Of a DNA stretch of 64,000 bases, positions 1 to 8,462 are shown in pieces. The stretch lies in contig JBKBKC010000002.1 of the NCBI GenBank assembly GCA_046294265.1, positions 1-64,000 on the forward strand. Direction: 5' to 3'. The notes below the pieces were generated by a model. The model was not told where the DNA came from, ran no database searches, and saw nothing but the letters and a program-made list of their open reading frames with translations. The position numbers and the translations under genes were made by a program. The stretch is from JBKBKC01 sp046294265. Lineage in GTDB: Bacteria > Pseudomonadota > Alphaproteobacteria > Rhodobacterales > Rhodobacteraceae. The first letter of the stretch is position 1. Each line of letters begins with the position of its first letter.

Positions 1-710
1 AAGCGGTGATCAATGCGGACGGCGACATCGTGGAAGAGCGCGAGATCGAAGACGTGGCGCCGAATCCGGACGATTTTCCTGAAGGGCCCGATATCCCGGA
101 TGGACCGGTCGAGCTGGGGGACGAGGGCGAGAACGGGCCCCGCAAGTTCTATGTCGACGGCGGCGAGGTCGCGATCGTCCGGCACCTCGTGTACGAACTC
201 GATTCCGACGGGCGGCAGCTCGCCTGCCGCCAGCTCACCGACTACACTGGCGACAAGGTCCGCACACTCTACCCCAATGCTTCGGAACTGCGCACGGACT
301 GGCTCGACCCCGAACGCCGGGCGGAAATCGTCGAGCGGCTCGAGGAAAAGGGCATCGACCTCGATTCCCTGGCTGATGCAGTCGGAAAGCCGGAGGCAGA
401 CCCGTTCGATCTCCTTTGCCATCTCGCCTATAACGCGCCGCTGCGCACCCGGCGCGAGCGCGCTGACCGTCTGGTGAGGGAGCAGGACGAGTTTCTGGAC
501 CGCTTTGGGCCGGATGCCCGCGAAGTTCTGGATGCCGTGCTTGAAAAGTATGCCGAACATGGCAGTGCCCAGTTCAAGCTGCCCGACATCCTGGAAGTGC
601 CCCCGTTCAACGAGTGGGGCAACGTCATTGAAATCGCCGCCCGCTTCGGCGGGGGCAAGGAGCTGCGCAGCGCCGTCACCGAGCTGCAGCGTCTGCTCTA
701 CACCGCTTGA
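1..710 (+). CDS. hsdR: Type I restriction enzyme R subunit, C-terminal part (truncated by window edge)
   Basis: The frame is open to the first base, so this is the 3' end of a longer gene and the GTG at position 6 is not a convincing start. The visible 235 residues are acidic at first, then helical. They match the C-terminal domain of EcoEI-type HsdR subunits, which docks the motor/nuclease subunit onto the methyltransferase core. The DEAD-box translocase and PD-(D/E)XK nuclease would lie upstream, outside the window. hsdM follows 17 bp downstream on the same strand. The assignment rests on the family resemblance and on hsdM and hsdS immediately after it. Confidence 0.85.
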   Translation, partial: AVINADGDIVEEREIEDVAPNPDDFPEGPDIPDGPVELGDEGENGPRKFYVDGGEVAIVRHLVYELDSDGRQLACRQLTDYTGDKVRTLYPNASELRTDWLDPERRAEIVERLEEKGIDLDSLADAVGKPEADPFDLLCHLAYNAPLRTRRERADRLVREQDEFLDRFGPDAREVLDAVLEKYAEHGSAQFKLPDILEVPPFNEWGNVIEIAARFGGGKELRSAVTELQRLLYTA

Positions 711-727
711 ATTGAAGGAGCTCTATC

Positions 728-2293
728 TTGGCTACAACCGCCCGCAAGAAGGCTGCGCCGAAGCAACTGACCACTGCCCAGCGTCTCGACAGCATCATCA
801 AGTCTGCCCGCAAGATCATGCGGAAGGACAAGGGGCTAAACGGCGACCTTGATCGGTTGCCGATGCTCACCTGGATCATGTTCCTGAAGTTCCTGGACGA
901 CATGGAGCGGATCGAGGAGGGACGCGCCGAACTCGCGGGCAAGGATTATCGCTCGATCATCGAGGCCCCTTATCGCTGGCGCGATTGGGCGGCGGATGCC
1001 GATGGAATCACCGGCCCCGACCTCCTGTCCTTCCTCGTTTCCGAGATGACGGAGCGTCCGGACGGCACCCGCGGCCCGGGACTCTTCGCCTATCTTCGGG
1101 GCTTGCGCGGCGACAACGGGCGGCGCGAGCGGCGCGACGTGATCGCGACCGTCTTCCAGGGCTTCGCCAACCGGATGGAGAGCGGCTACCTGCTGCGCGA
1201 CGTGGTCAACCTGATCGACGGCATCCATTTCGATTCCTCGGAAGAAGTTCACACCCTCGGCCGCCTGTACGAAACGCTGCTCCGCGAGATGCGCGACGCG
1301 GCTGGGGACTCGGGCGAGTTCTACACGCCCCGGCCGGTCGTGCGGTTCATGGTCGAAGTGAGCGACCCCAAGCTGGGCGAAACCATCCTCGACCCGGCAT
1401 GCGGCACCGGGGGATTTCTGACCGAGGCGTTCCTGCATCTTGAGGGCCAGGCCGATACGGTCGAGAAGCGGCGCATCCTCCAGGAAGACAGTTTCTTCGG
1501 CGGCGAGGCCAAGTCGCTGCCGTTCCTGCTGTCCCAGCTCAACCTCCTGCTGCACGGCCTGCATGCCCCGCGCATTGACCCCGGCAATGCCCTTCGCTTC
1601 CGCTTGGCCGAGATCGGCGAGGATCAGCGGGTCAACGTCATCCTAACCAATCCGCCGTTCGGCGGCGAGGAGGAGGCAGGCATCCTCAACAACTTCCCTG
1701 AGGACCGGCGCACGGCCGAGACGGCACTGCTGTTCCTGCAACTGATCATGCGGCGGCTGAAGCGCGCCGGGCGCGGGCGGGCCGCGGTCGTCGTTCCGCA
1801 CGGCACTCTGTTCGGCGATGGCATCTCGGCGCGGATCAAGGCGGACCTGCTCGAGAAGTTCAACCTGCATACGGTGGTCCGGCTGCGTGAAGGGGTGTTC
1901 GCGCCCTATACGGACATCCCGGCAAACCTCATCTTCTTCGACACGACCGGGCCGACGAAGGACATCTGGTACTATGAGATGCCGCTGCCGGAGGGCCGCA
2001 AGAAGTACTCGAAGACCGCGCCCATGGCCTATGAGGAGTTTGCGGACTGCCTCGCCTGGTGGAAGAAGCGCGAGCCGAGCGAGCGCGCCTGGAAGATATC
2101 CGCGACTGATCTGATCCAGCGCGACGAGCAGGATCGCGTTGTCGCCTGTAACCTGGACATCAAGAACCCGCATTCCGGCGCGATCGCCGATCATCGCGCG
2201 CCGGCCGAGATCGTGGACGCGATCATCGCACAGGAACAGCGGATCCTCGGCATCATGGACGAGATAAAGGCCGTGCTGGCGGAGCGGGTGTGA
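728..2293 (+). CDS. hsdM: Type I restriction-modification system DNA methyltransferase subunit
   Basis: N6-adenine methyltransferase subunit of a type I R-M complex, 521 residues, a normal length. A helical HsdM N-terminal domain (about residues 10-140) precedes the methyltransferase domain. SAM-binding motif I, DPACGTGGF, is near residue 222, and catalytic motif IV, NPPF, is near residue 308. The start is TTG at 728, supported by GAAGGAG seven bases upstream; no ATG is better placed. Together with HsdS it methylates a bipartite target, and with HsdR it restricts unmodified DNA. The gene lies between hsdR and hsdS and its stop overlaps the hsdS start, so the genes are probably co-translated. 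Confidence 0.96.
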   Translation: MATTARKKAAPKQLTTAQRLDSIIKSARKIMRKDKGLNGDLDRLPMLTWIMFLKFLDDMERIEEGRAELAGKDYRSIIEAPYRWRDWAADADGITGPDLLSFLVSEMTERPDGTRGPGLFAYLRGLRGDNGRRERRDVIATVFQGFANRMESGYLLRDVVNLIDGIHFDSSEEVHTLGRLYETLLREMRDAAGDSGEFYTPRPVVRFMVEVSDPKLGETILDPACGTGGFLTEAFLHLEGQADTVEKRRILQEDSFFGGEAKSLPFLLSQLNLLLHGLHAPRIDPGNALRFRLAEIGEDQRVNVILTNPPFGGEEEAGILNNFPEDRRTAETALLFLQLIMRRLKRAGRGRAAVVVPHGTLFGDGISARIKADLLEKFNLHTVVRLREGVFAPYTDIPANLIFFDTTGPTKDIWYYEMPLPEGRKKYSKTAPMAYEEFADCLAWWKKREPSERAWKISATDLIQRDEQDRVVACNLDIKNPHSGAIADHRAPAEIVDAIIAQEQRILGIMDEIKAVLAERV

Positions 2294-3450
2294 TGGTCAC
2301 CGCGAAAGTTCCGCTCTCAGACCTGTTGTCCCTCGTTTCTGATCCATGCCGCGTCGATCCACGCGGCAGCTACCCAAACCTTGGGATCTACAGCTTTGCC
2401 CGCGGCGTCTTCGGCAAGCCACCGATCGATGGTGCCCAGACAAGCGCCACCACGCTCTATCGCGTGCGGAGAGGCCAGTTCATTTACAGTCGGCTTTTTG
2501 CATTTGAGGGAGCTTACGCCATCGTTCCCGAGGAAATGGATGGCGTCTTCGTCTCGAACGAATATCCCACCTTCGATGTCGATCAGGACCATCTGCTGCC
2601 TCGATACCTGTACTGGTTGTTCCAACGCCGTGACGTGTGGCGGCAGGTCGCGGTCGGCGCCAAGGGAATGGGCGACCGCAGGCAACGTGTGCACCCCGAC
2701 AAGGTGCTGAGCTACCGGATCGACCTTCCGTCCCTTGGCGACCAGCGCCGCATCGTCGAAAAGCTCGACCGGATCGCGGCGCTAGTGGACGAACGCCGCA
2801 ACGCCATCGAGGCGGCCGAGCGCGAAACGCAGGCGCTGCTGCTGAAAGCTTTCCAGCGCGCCATCGACGGCGCCACCCTGCGCCCCATGGCCGAGGTTGC
2901 GCCCTTGGTGCGCAGGCCAGTCGAAATCGATCTTGATGCCAGCTACCCCGAGCTCGGCGTCCGGTCCTTCGGCCGCGGTACCTTTCACAAACCTGATCTG
3001 CTGGGCGCGGACCTGAGCTGGCAAAAGCTCTTCCTTGTTCAGCAAGGCGACCTCGTGTTCAGCAACATCAAGGCTTGGGAGGGGGCGTTCGCGGTGGCCG
3101 GCCCCGATGACCATGGGCGGGTTGGCTCGCACCGTTACCTGACATGCGTTCTCACTGAAGGGCTCGCGACGGCCGATTTCATCTGGTTCTACCTCCAGAC
3201 CTCTGAAGGTCTCGGCAAGGTCCAATCCGCATCGCCCGGAAGTGCCGACAGGAACCGCACTCTGGGGCAAGGAGCGCTGGAGGCAATCACTGTTCCGACG
3301 CCACCGATCAGCCGCCAGGAATGGTTCGACCGTCTGCACGCGAAGGCCCGCGAAGCCCGCGCCATCCGCGCCAGCACCGCGCAGGATGTGGAGGCCCTGA
3401 TACCGGCCATGCTGCACGAGATCTTCGACGGTGGAGCGAATGCCGCGTGA
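2293..3450 (+). CDS. hsdS: Type I restriction-modification specificity subunit
   Basis: Specificity subunit of 385 residues that sets the DNA target. It has two target-recognition domains (roughly residues 5-160 and 195-345), each followed by a conserved helical spacer. The first spacer contains RRIVEKLDRIAALVDERR. The two recognition domains resemble each other: YPNLGIYSFARGVFGKP from residue 27 and YPELGVRSFGRGTFHKP from residue 218. ATG at 2293 overlaps the hsdM stop as TGATG, with GGAG eight bases upstream; GTG at 2290 is an alternative. It ends by overlapping the GTG start of the next gene. Confidence 0.94.
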   Translation: MVTAKVPLSDLLSLVSDPCRVDPRGSYPNLGIYSFARGVFGKPPIDGAQTSATTLYRVRRGQFIYSRLFAFEGAYAIVPEEMDGVFVSNEYPTFDVDQDHLLPRYLYWLFQRRDVWRQVAVGAKGMGDRRQRVHPDKVLSYRIDLPSLGDQRRIVEKLDRIAALVDERRNAIEAAERETQALLLKAFQRAIDGATLRPMAEVAPLVRRPVEIDLDASYPELGVRSFGRGTFHKPDLLGADLSWQKLFLVQQGDLVFSNIKAWEGAFAVAGPDDHGRVGSHRYLTCVLTEGLATADFIWFYLQTSEGLGKVQSASPGSADRNRTLGQGALEAITVPTPPISRQEWFDRLHAKAREARAIRASTAQDVEALIPAMLHEIFDGGANAA

Positions 3451-4028
3451 CTGTGAGCCGGGAGGATCAGCCCGATCTGCTATCGGACCTTTCGGATCTG
3501 GACTTCGTCCGTCATCTGCTGGCCGACCTTCATGACGACCTGCCAGGGAAGGTCGGCCGTTTCCGCATGCTGACCGATCTGGGCGGCCAGATGGGGCGAT
3601 CCGGGACGATGATTTTCGGTGGACATGCGGCCTATCACGCTTGGGTCGAAGCGCGCTCGTCGTTCGTGCACGGCAATTATATGGCGACGATCCTGCTGTG
3701 TCAGGGGCTCGTGGAGCATTTGCTGGCGGCATATCTTCACGCCGCGCTTCTGGTCGATGACATTCCGGATCGCATCCCGTTCGCCGACACCCTCCGCCGC
3801 TGCCGAGAGCGCGAGGTAATCTCTGATGAAGACGTCACCGACCTCCGACGCATGATGGCGCTGCGAAATCCGCTGTCGCATTTCCGGCATGTAGATGATG
3901 GCAGCAATCTTGATCGTCGCAGCATCGATGAGAGCAGATCGGCGGACGACCTGCTGCGCCACGACGCGATCTTTTCGATCGGTCTCGCCGTTCGGATGCT
4001 TTCAAGACCCGCGTTCCGGCTCGGCTAG
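3447..4028 (+). CDS. HEPN-motif protein encoded in the hsd operon
   Basis: A 193-residue, mostly helical protein with no assigned family name. The frame is open further upstream, but that part lies inside hsdS. The GTG at 3447 overlaps the hsdS stop in a GTGA arrangement and gives a sensible start. Residues 140-145 read RNPLSH, an R-x4-H motif with Asn after the Arg, as in HEPN RNase domains. A long helix around residues 75-105 fits the first part of a HEPN bundle. HEPN proteins are often RNases of toxin or abortive-infection systems. The position suggests a role linked to the R-M system, for example a back-up killing activity. The motif is seen in the sequence; the function is inference. Confidence 0.7.
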   Translation: MTVSREDQPDLLSDLSDLDFVRHLLADLHDDLPGKVGRFRMLTDLGGQMGRSGTMIFGGHAAYHAWVEARSSFVHGNYMATILLCQGLVEHLLAAYLHAALLVDDIPDRIPFADTLRRCREREVISDEDVTDLRRMMALRNPLSHFRHVDDGSNLDRRSIDESRSADDLLRHDAIFSIGLAVRMLSRPAFRLG

Positions 4029-4048
4029 TAATCGGGGCCGCCAGCTGG

Positions 4049-4981
4049 TCATCGTCGAATGGACCGAGGCTTAGGTGGCGTGATCCGATCACCCTTCGCC
4101 AAGATGTAGTCAGCGATCTTGTGCCCGAGGGGATGGGGCCCCGCCCAAAGCATGTAGTAGATCGGGACGCCTCGCGTGTTCCTGACGACACTCGGTGTGG
4201 CGGCGTGGCCGAACAGGGACTTCAAGCGGCCGACGTAGTGGTCAAGAAGCCGCTTGGCCGCATCGTCAACCTTGTGGCGGGTCGTATCCCCGAAGAGATC
4301 CGTGCGCTCTGCATAGACGAGGCTCTCCCAGTCCGCACCGCCGAAGCAGCCGTTCAGCCCCGCGCGCCAGCTTTCGGGAATGTCGCCTGAGCGCGTGATC
4401 AATCTGTTGATGGCCATTCCAAGCGGGAAATTGATGATCACCTCAAACTTCTTGGTTGACCCCAGAGCTGCGACGGTTCGCCAGTCCAGGTGGGGGCCAT
4501 AAGGATCGAGGAAAGCAACACCCCTCGTGTTCCGCCCCACAATCCGCGGGACCAGCTTCTGGATCAGTTCGTTCGCGTCGCCAACCTGAACAATGATCTT
4601 TCGAGCCGGGTACTCGGCCCTCAGGCCCTCGAGAAGGGCCGCGCGCCCTGCATCTGCGTCAAAGAAATGGTATTGGGTGAAGGGATGTTCGAGGGCGAGG
4701 GCTCGATGCGGGGAGCCTTCGATGAACTGCTCCTCGGACCGAACGAACTCGTCATCAAGAAGCTGAAGGTCTTCGTCATCAGCGCCGGCCCAGGCGTCGC
4801 GGATTCTTGACCGTCCCGCGCCGGCGAATGCGTCGATGTAGACCAGTTCAAAGGACTGTTTCTTCAGCGCAATTGTGTAAGCGTGAAGATATGCCTCGAG
4901 GCCATCGAGCTTTTGCCGAGCCCATGGGCCAACCGTGTTCTCAACATGCGATTTCTTCAATGATGGTGGTACTCCGTACAA
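4049..4981 (-). CDS. tcmP: Three-Cys-motif partner protein TcmP
   Basis: This 310-residue protein matches the TcmP family. That family is defined by regular gene neighbourhood with Gp37/Gp68-like proteins carrying three conserved cysteines, and exactly such a gene lies 6 bp upstream. Residues 48-57, YIDAFAGAGR, resemble a SAM-binding glycine-rich loop. FLDPYGPHLDW at 158-168 resembles the catalytic-side motif of a Rossmann-like methyltransferase. The molecular activity of TcmP is not established as far as I know. The pair is transcribed towards the hsd operon, convergent with the HEPN gene. No separate promoter is obvious in front of tcmP, so co-transcription with the upstream gene is likely. 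Confidence 0.88.
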   Translation of the reverse strand: MYGVPPSLKKSHVENTVGPWARQKLDGLEAYLHAYTIALKKQSFELVYIDAFAGAGRSRIRDAWAGADDEDLQLLDDEFVRSEEQFIEGSPHRALALEHPFTQYHFFDADAGRAALLEGLRAEYPARKIIVQVGDANELIQKLVPRIVGRNTRGVAFLDPYGPHLDWRTVAALGSTKKFEVIINFPLGMAINRLITRSGDIPESWRAGLNGCFGGADWESLVYAERTDLFGDTTRHKVDDAAKRLLDHYVGRLKSLFGHAATPSVVRNTRGVPIYYMLWAGPHPLGHKIADYILAKGDRITPPKPRSIRR

Positions 4982-4987
4982 AATGGT

Positions 4988-5746
4988 TCACGCTGAAATC
5001 TGATCGAGGATCGGCTTCGGGACGATTTGCCACGGAAAGCCGTTCCATTCCTCACCATCGAGCAGACGCCCGCCCGACTTCGGACGGGCGCCACCCCATT
5101 GTTTGAAGAAGAAAGCTACGTCGTCACGTTCGCAGATGTCCCGGATCTGGCGGGCCCAGCTTTCGTCCATGGGCCGAGCCCGAGGGCCGCTCTCCCCCCC
5201 GACGATGGCCCAAGCGACGCCCAGCAGATCAACATCCCCGATCGGTCCGAGCAGCGGCTCGAACGAGATGAAGCGCGCGTCAGAATTGATCTGCTTCAGG
5301 TGCTCGATCCGGCTCGTGTGCGCGGCGTCCTCGACAGAAACGCCGAGCCAGATGTGCCGAGGCACCGCCCCCCCATCATACCGCTTCCTCACGTAGTTGC
5401 GCATGAGCGAGCTGCGCTTGGTCAGCACCTGGTAGACGTGCCAGTCCGCTTGCTCCATGGCGTCGAATACCGCGTCGACGAACGTGCGCTCGATGTCCTT
5501 GTGGAACAGGTCGCTCATCGAGTTCACGAAGATCATCCGCGGCTTTTTCCAGAGCACGGGCTGCTTCAGCCTCGACGGCCAGAGTGTCAGGTCAAAGCCC
5601 TGCTCGTAGGGGTGTCCAGGGATTCCACGCCAGCGCTCTGCGAACCGCTCGGCATAGCAGTTGTCACAACCGGGACCGACCTTGGTGCAGCCCGTCACCG
5701 GGTTCCACGTCGCGTCCGTCCACTCGATGTCTGACTTCTGGGCCAA
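4988..5746 (-). CDS. DUF5131 / phage Gp37-Gp68 family three-Cys protein
   Basis: A 252-residue protein starting at TTG 5746; no ATG precedes the conserved N-terminus. Near the start is the family signature WNPVTGC followed by two further cysteines (C20, C27, C30; spacing C-x6-C-x2-C). This resembles a metal-cluster site but is not the classical radical-SAM CxxxCxxC. Downstream are conserved segments such as VNSMSDLFH and GGESGPRARPM, and the C-terminal FFFKQWGG characteristic of the family. Members occur in phages and mobile islands, usually next to tcmP as here. The reaction is unknown. Family assignment is firm; any role in defence is inference from location. Confidence 0.88.
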   Translation of the reverse strand: MAQKSDIEWTDATWNPVTGCTKVGPGCDNCYAERFAERWRGIPGHPYEQGFDLTLWPSRLKQPVLWKKPRMIFVNSMSDLFHKDIERTFVDAVFDAMEQADWHVYQVLTKRSSLMRNYVRKRYDGGAVPRHIWLGVSVEDAAHTSRIEHLKQINSDARFISFEPLLGPIGDVDLLGVAWAIVGGESGPRARPMDESWARQIRDICERDDVAFFFKQWGGARPKSGGRLLDGEEWNGFPWQIVPKPILDQISA

Positions 5747-6129
5747 CTGCTCGCCTCACCGCTTTTTCGCGATGCTAACACGCGGTTGATTCAGCACAAA
5801 GCACGAACGGCCGCTGTGCCGGGTTTGGTTGCCAGCTGCAGCCGAACTGCGGCGCAGCGGACAGCGTTCGATCTCTGTTCCATCCGCCATCCAGATGGAT
5901 TTACCAAATCGCCTGCATCACGGATTTCAAAAGATAACCTGAAAGCAAAGACTTGAGGCTGTTCACCGGAACGGAGGCGGTTAACAGGTCCGGAGAATAT
6001 CGGCCCGGAGAGAATGCATGTGTGCCCCTCGGGGCGTGGGCCGGTGAACAGCTTTTCCCGCACAACCCCCGAAAACAACGGAAAAATCCGGCCACAGCCG
6101 GTTCGGGAGAACGCTTTCGCAGGGGCAAG
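5747..6129. other. Intergenic stretch between island and tRNA-Ser
   Basis: This gap of 383 bp has no convincing coding sequence. It contains a perfect 12-bp inverted repeat, GCTGTTCACCGG at 5958-5969 and its complement at 6041-6052. Longer open frames here only run antisense through the tRNA. If the island is integrated, this is the junction region next to the tRNA 3' end, but no integrase gene is visible in it. Confidence 0.5.
5958..6052. repeat. 12-bp inverted repeat at island/tRNA junction
   Basis: GCTGTTCACCGG at 5958-5969 is matched exactly by CCGGTGAACAGC at 6041-6052. The arms are 71 bp apart, too far for an efficient simple terminator. The repeat lies 78 bp from the tRNA-Ser 3' end and may be a recombinase or regulator site, or chance. 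Confidence 0.4.
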
Positions 6130-6219
<90 letters not shown>

Positions 6220-6423
6220 GTTTCGAGGAGAACAGTCGAGGTCGCATTATCCGTCCCACTTCGCTCTTGCAAGGGCCATAATCACGTCGTCGCGCCCAAA
6301 CTTTCGGCTATGGTCGCAAGTCGTATGATCCGGCCGCAAGACTGCGTCATTTCCTCCAAACGGAAACCGGTGGCGAGGCGCAGCTGAAGGTAGAAAACAC
6401 TTGGAGCCTTCTCGCGCGCGGCG

Positions 6424-7357
6424 CTAGAGCCTGTCCGATTCAGTTTGAAGCATATGACCTGCATGGCGAAGGTAGTTCTGGCACTCGGTTGAGGTGAAGG
6501 CATCGAGCAAGGTTCCGTCCCTTTGCCATGAGGTTTCGACGCTGCGTTCATCTGCCTTTCGGAGCAGTGTCTTGAGCTTGGCGAAAACCATCTCGCTGGG
6601 ATTCAGGTCCGGGCTATAGGGCGGCAGGAACAGCAGATGCGCTCCGGCATCGCGGATCAACCGGCGGGCGGGTCGGCGTTTGTGACTGCCAAGGTTATCT
6701 GCGATGACCATATCCCCGCGTGCCAGTGTGGGGGCAAGGCACTGGCCGACCCAGGCGGGAAAGGCGCCCCCGTTGATTGGCCCGTCCAGCACGAAAGGCG
6801 CAAGGATGCGGTCGTGGCGCAGACCGGCCAGGAAGGTGAGCGTCTTCCAGTGCCCATGCGGGACATGCGCAGTTAGTCTCTTGCCCCGTGCGGCCCAGCC
6901 GCAGGTGCGGGTCATGTTGGCCTTGATCCGGGTTTCGTCGATGAAGATCAGACGCTTGGGGTCAGGTCGGTGGTGATGCGCCCGCCAGCGTGACCGAAAC
7001 CGCGCCACCGTCGGGCGCATCTGCTCGCTGGCCATCAGTGTTTTTCTTGACGCTCTGCCCCGCGCGCTTCACGAACCGCCAGACCGTCTCATGGGCGACA
7101 AGCACGCCACGCTCCGCCGGTTCCGTCGTCAGGGCGCGCATCGTCAGGTCGGGCTAATCGGCCAGCCGGGCCAACAGCCATTCCCCGGGATCGCCTGCCA
7201 ACACCGGGCGGCGGTGTCCGCCGATTTTTCCAGGTGCCTGACCGCGCCCCGCGCGCTGCCGCTGGCCGATCCGCACGGCCGACGCCACCGAAACCCCGAA
7301 CCGTATCGCCGCCGCACGAATCGTCGCACCTTGCTCCAAGGCGGCTGCGACCCGCAT
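6424..7357 (-). pseudogene. IS630 transposase, two-frame, with premature stop
   Basis: The upstream frame (ATG at 7357) encodes the helix-turn-helix part, starting MRVAAALEQGATIR. It is cut by a TAG at 7154-7156, after which recognisable transposase sequence continues in the same frame. At 7041-7045 an A5 run (minus strand) precedes the change to the catalytic frame, where such elements normally use programmed frameshifting. The second frame (to 6424) keeps the DDE residues: D33 in FIDET, D113 in ADNLGSH and E148 in SPDLNPSE. The TAG makes the full protein unlikely, so the element is probably not autonomous. Confidence 0.8.
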
Positions 7358-7479
7358 CCGAAGGTCTATCGAAGTTGGTCAAACCATCATCGCCCCCATC
7401 ATCCGGTGGGCACAGTGAGTAACGAAACGACGCAGCAGGGAATCCGCATTCCGATTCAATCAGATGCAGACATGCTCTA
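6425..7479 (-). mobile_element. IS630-family insertion sequence with TA target duplication
   Basis: The element of about 1.05 kb is flanked by TA dinucleotides (6425-6426 and 7478-7479), the usual IS630/Tc1-mariner target duplication. The ends are imperfect inverted repeats: GAGCCTGTCCGATTCAG at the left and GAGCATGTCTGCATCTGATT read inward from the right. The transposase is in two frames on the minus strand. The transposase stop TAG is partly formed by the left TA. The element sits 205 bp from the 5' end of tRNA-Ser. Confidence 0.8.
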
Positions 7480-7605
7480 GGAACCGATCAACAGGGTGTC
7501 CGGCATGCTGATCAATGAGCGCGCAGACTAGACCTCCTTCAATTCAGCCCTTCCCGCGACACGTACAGAGGCCACGTGTGGATGGCCCGCGTCTCACGAG
7601 CGGTC

Positions 7606-8340
7606 TCAGCGCTGGTCCTCGTCCTCGTCGTCATCCGCGTCCGGCAGGTTGAAAAAGCTGTCCGCGTCCGAATAGTCGGCCGGTTTCTTTTCGACCTCGG
7701 TCAGCACAAAGCTTTCGATGGCCGAGGGGATGCGCGGCTCGGGGGCCATGCCGAGGCTTTGCTCGGTCGATACAAGCTTGCGCCGTTCGTCATCCGACAT
7801 GACCGCCCCCTCGGCGGCCTTCTTGCGCGCGGCGGCCTGCACGGCGCCATCGAGTTCGGTCTGCTTGCACAGACCAAGGGCCACGGGATCGATCGGGGTG
7901 ATCTGGCCAATGTTCCAGTGGCTGCGCTCCCGGATGGACTGGATCGTCGGCTTTGTGGTACCGACCAGCTTGCCGATCGCGCCATCCGACAGCTCGGGAT
8001 GGAACTTCACCAGCCACAGGATGGCCGCCGGGCGATCCTGCCGCTTGGACAGGGGGGTGTAGCGCGGGCCGCGGCGTTTTTCCTCGCCCTGGGCAGCGGA
8101 GTTGTATTTCAGCTTGAGCCGGTAGAGCGGGTCTTTTTCGCCGCGCTCGATCTCGATGGGGTCGAGCTGGTTGTTGGCGACGGGGTCAAAGCCCTTGACG
8201 CCGCCTGCCACGTCACCGTCGGCGATACCCTGTACCTCCAACTCGTGCAGGCCACAGAATGCGGCGATCTGGTGGAAGCTGAGCGTGGTGTTGTCCACCA
8301 GCCAGACGGCGGTGGCCTTGGCCATCAGGGGCTTGTTCAT
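7606..8340 (-). CDS. trcR: Cell-cycle transcriptional regulator TrcR (DUF1013)
   Basis: A DUF1013 protein of 244 residues, conserved across Alphaproteobacteria and known in Caulobacter as the cell-cycle regulator TrcR. The conserved helix-turn-helix-like core is visible as LVKFHPELSDGAIGKLVGTT. A segment with RYTPLSKRQDRPAAI precedes it. The C-terminus is a very acidic tail (DADDDEDEDQ). ATG at 8340 is preferred over the upstream ATG at 8361 because AGGAG lies eleven bases before it and the sequence from MNKPLMAKAT is the conserved start. It stands alone, diverging from the RNase gene. Confidence 0.9.
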   Translation of the reverse strand: MNKPLMAKATAVWLVDNTTLSFHQIAAFCGLHELEVQGIADGDVAGGVKGFDPVANNQLDPIEIERGEKDPLYRLKLKYNSAAQGEEKRRGPRYTPLSKRQDRPAAILWLVKFHPELSDGAIGKLVGTTKPTIQSIRERSHWNIGQITPIDPVALGLCKQTELDGAVQAAARKKAAEGAVMSDDERRKLVSTEQSLGMAPEPRIPSAIESFVLTEVEKKPADYSDADSFFNLPDADDDEDEDQR

Positions 8341-8462
8341 CGTGGCGGCTCCTTTACACATCTTCCCCGGGCCGGGAAACGGCTGCGGGCGGGACCCGCG
8401 GTTCCTCGATGTCGGGGAATTCCGGCGGATATAGGCGGAAACCGCGCCGGGGGGAAGGGAAA

